Origin: Nitrospirota bacterium | GTDB taxonomy: Bacteria; Nitrospirota; Nitrospiria; SBBL01; JAADHI01 | Reading direction: 5' to 3' | Assembly: GCA_029261165.1 (NCBI GenBank) | Contig: JAJDBV010000003.1 | Span: forward strand, 1-45,000 | Length of the DNA: 45,000 nucleotides | In this document: positions 44,570 to 45,000 of the stretch, piece by piece | How the letters are laid out: each line of letters begins with the position of its first letter | How positions within the stretch are numbered: the first letter of the stretch is position 1 | Translations under genes and position numbers: made by a program | The notes under the pieces: model-generated | Databases searched by the model: none | What the model was told of the DNA's origin: nothing | What the model saw: the letters and a program-made list of their open reading frames with translations, nothing else

Positions 44570-45000
44570 TGGAACGCTTGCAAAAGGTCCTCGCCAGAGC
44601 AGGTATTGCCTCCAGACGCCACTCCGAAGCCTTGATCGAGGAGGGGCGGGTCCGGGTGAACGGCACGACCGTCACAACGCTCGGAACGAAAGTGGATCCC
44701 GAGAAGGATCATATCAAGGTAGATGGAAAGCGGATCACGGTCGAATCGCGGAAGGTTTACCTGGTTTTAAATAAGCCGATGGGGTGTATTACTTCGTTGA
44801 ATGATCCTGAGGGCCGTCCGACCGTCATGAATCTGATTCCTGAGATGAAGGAGCGGATCTACCCCGTGGGCCGCCTGGATTATGATACCGAGGGGCTGCT
44901 TCTCTTGACCAATGACGGCGCGCTTGCCTGTGACCTGATGCATCCCGGAAGCCATGTCGAAAAAATATACAGGGCCAAGGTAAAGGGTCGACTTTCGGAT
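44566..45000 (+). CDS. RsuA/RluB-type pseudouridine synthase (partial)
   Basis: The first 145 codons of a gene that runs past the window. An N-terminal S4 RNA-binding domain (ERLQKVLARAGIASRRHSEA, then EEGRVRVNG) leads into the catalytic domain with VYLVLNKPMGCITS and the active-site segment VGRLDYDTEGLLLLTNDG (Asp). This is the RluB/RluE/RsuA group that modifies rRNA uridines; RluB is most likely, but the missing end prevents a firm choice. Start ATG 44566 or 44569 overlaps the stop of the universal stress gene. Confidence 0.88.
   Translation, partial: MMERLQKVLARAGIASRRHSEALIEEGRVRVNGTTVTTLGTKVDPEKDHIKVDGKRITVESRKVYLVLNKPMGCITSLNDPEGRPTVMNLIPEMKERIYPVGRLDYDTEGLLLLTNDGALACDLMHPGSHVEKIYRAKVKGRLSD

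Overview
The window looks like a chromosomal segment of a Gram-negative bacterium. It encodes a LolCD-type lipoprotein export system, several lipoproteins and outer-membrane-type proteins, a periplasmic c-type haem protein and an LpoA-like periplasmic protein. Base composition is moderate, start codons are a mix of ATG, GTG and TTG, and the gene neighbourhoods (lysS-lolC-lolD; a two-subunit biotin carboxylase next to an M50 protease; LA_2272-like and YIP1 proteins) resemble Nitrospirota or former Deltaproteobacteria lineages. That placement is inference; there is no rRNA gene here to settle it.

Layout. 1-7104: a cupredoxin lipoprotein, an M1 aminopeptidase, lysyl-tRNA synthetase and the LolC/E-LolD exporter. 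7268-9571 (minus): an outer-membrane TraF-like protein and a small lipoprotein. 9842-19123: gltX, an alpha/beta hydrolase, a membrane histidine kinase, FxsA, bioB, ilvD, a kelch protein and alanine dehydrogenase. The last 10 bp of ald are also the first 10 bp of a tRNA-Pro gene. 19241-22057: acylphosphatase, an RpoS/RpoD-like sigma factor, apt and a convergent XerD recombinase. 22086-28449: a promoter followed by an LpoA-like protein, biotin carboxylase, carboxyltransferase/biotin carrier and a site-2 protease. 28443-29173: dispersed repeat, unrecognised 53-aa gene and a strongly structured RNA candidate. 29178-33140: maf, dus, a nucleotidyltransferase-like gene, a CBS-domain protein and tRNA-Glu. 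33266-38785: mostly envelope genes of unknown role, including an ECF sigma operon with DUF3619-like and DUF3106-like partners and a dihaem/FGE-sulfatase fusion. 38827-45000: cold-shock protein, TPR lipoprotein, transaldolase, YajQ, an RND/MMPL exporter, a universal stress protein and the start of a pseudouridine synthase.

How the genes fit together. Much of the window is housekeeping: tRNA charging, amino-acid and purine salvage, anaplerotic carboxylation. bioB makes the biotin that the two-subunit carboxylase needs. The accessory interest lies in four places: (i) a ~300-nt RNA candidate at 28857-29158 (minus) with its own extended -10, a 10-bp terminator stem, many hairpins and a 15-nt stretch that can pair fully with the 16S rRNA 3' end; (ii) a short repeated coding element at 12231-12375 and 40597-40745, once as a free 36-codon ORF and once as the N-terminus of a histidine kinase; (iii) dispersed intergenic imperfect palindromes at 16844-16925 and 28536-28620, with a looser relative at 7130-7245; (iv) the ECF sigma cluster 34474-36737 with the adjacent haem/FGE fusion. 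No CRISPR array, prophage or insertion sequence was seen.
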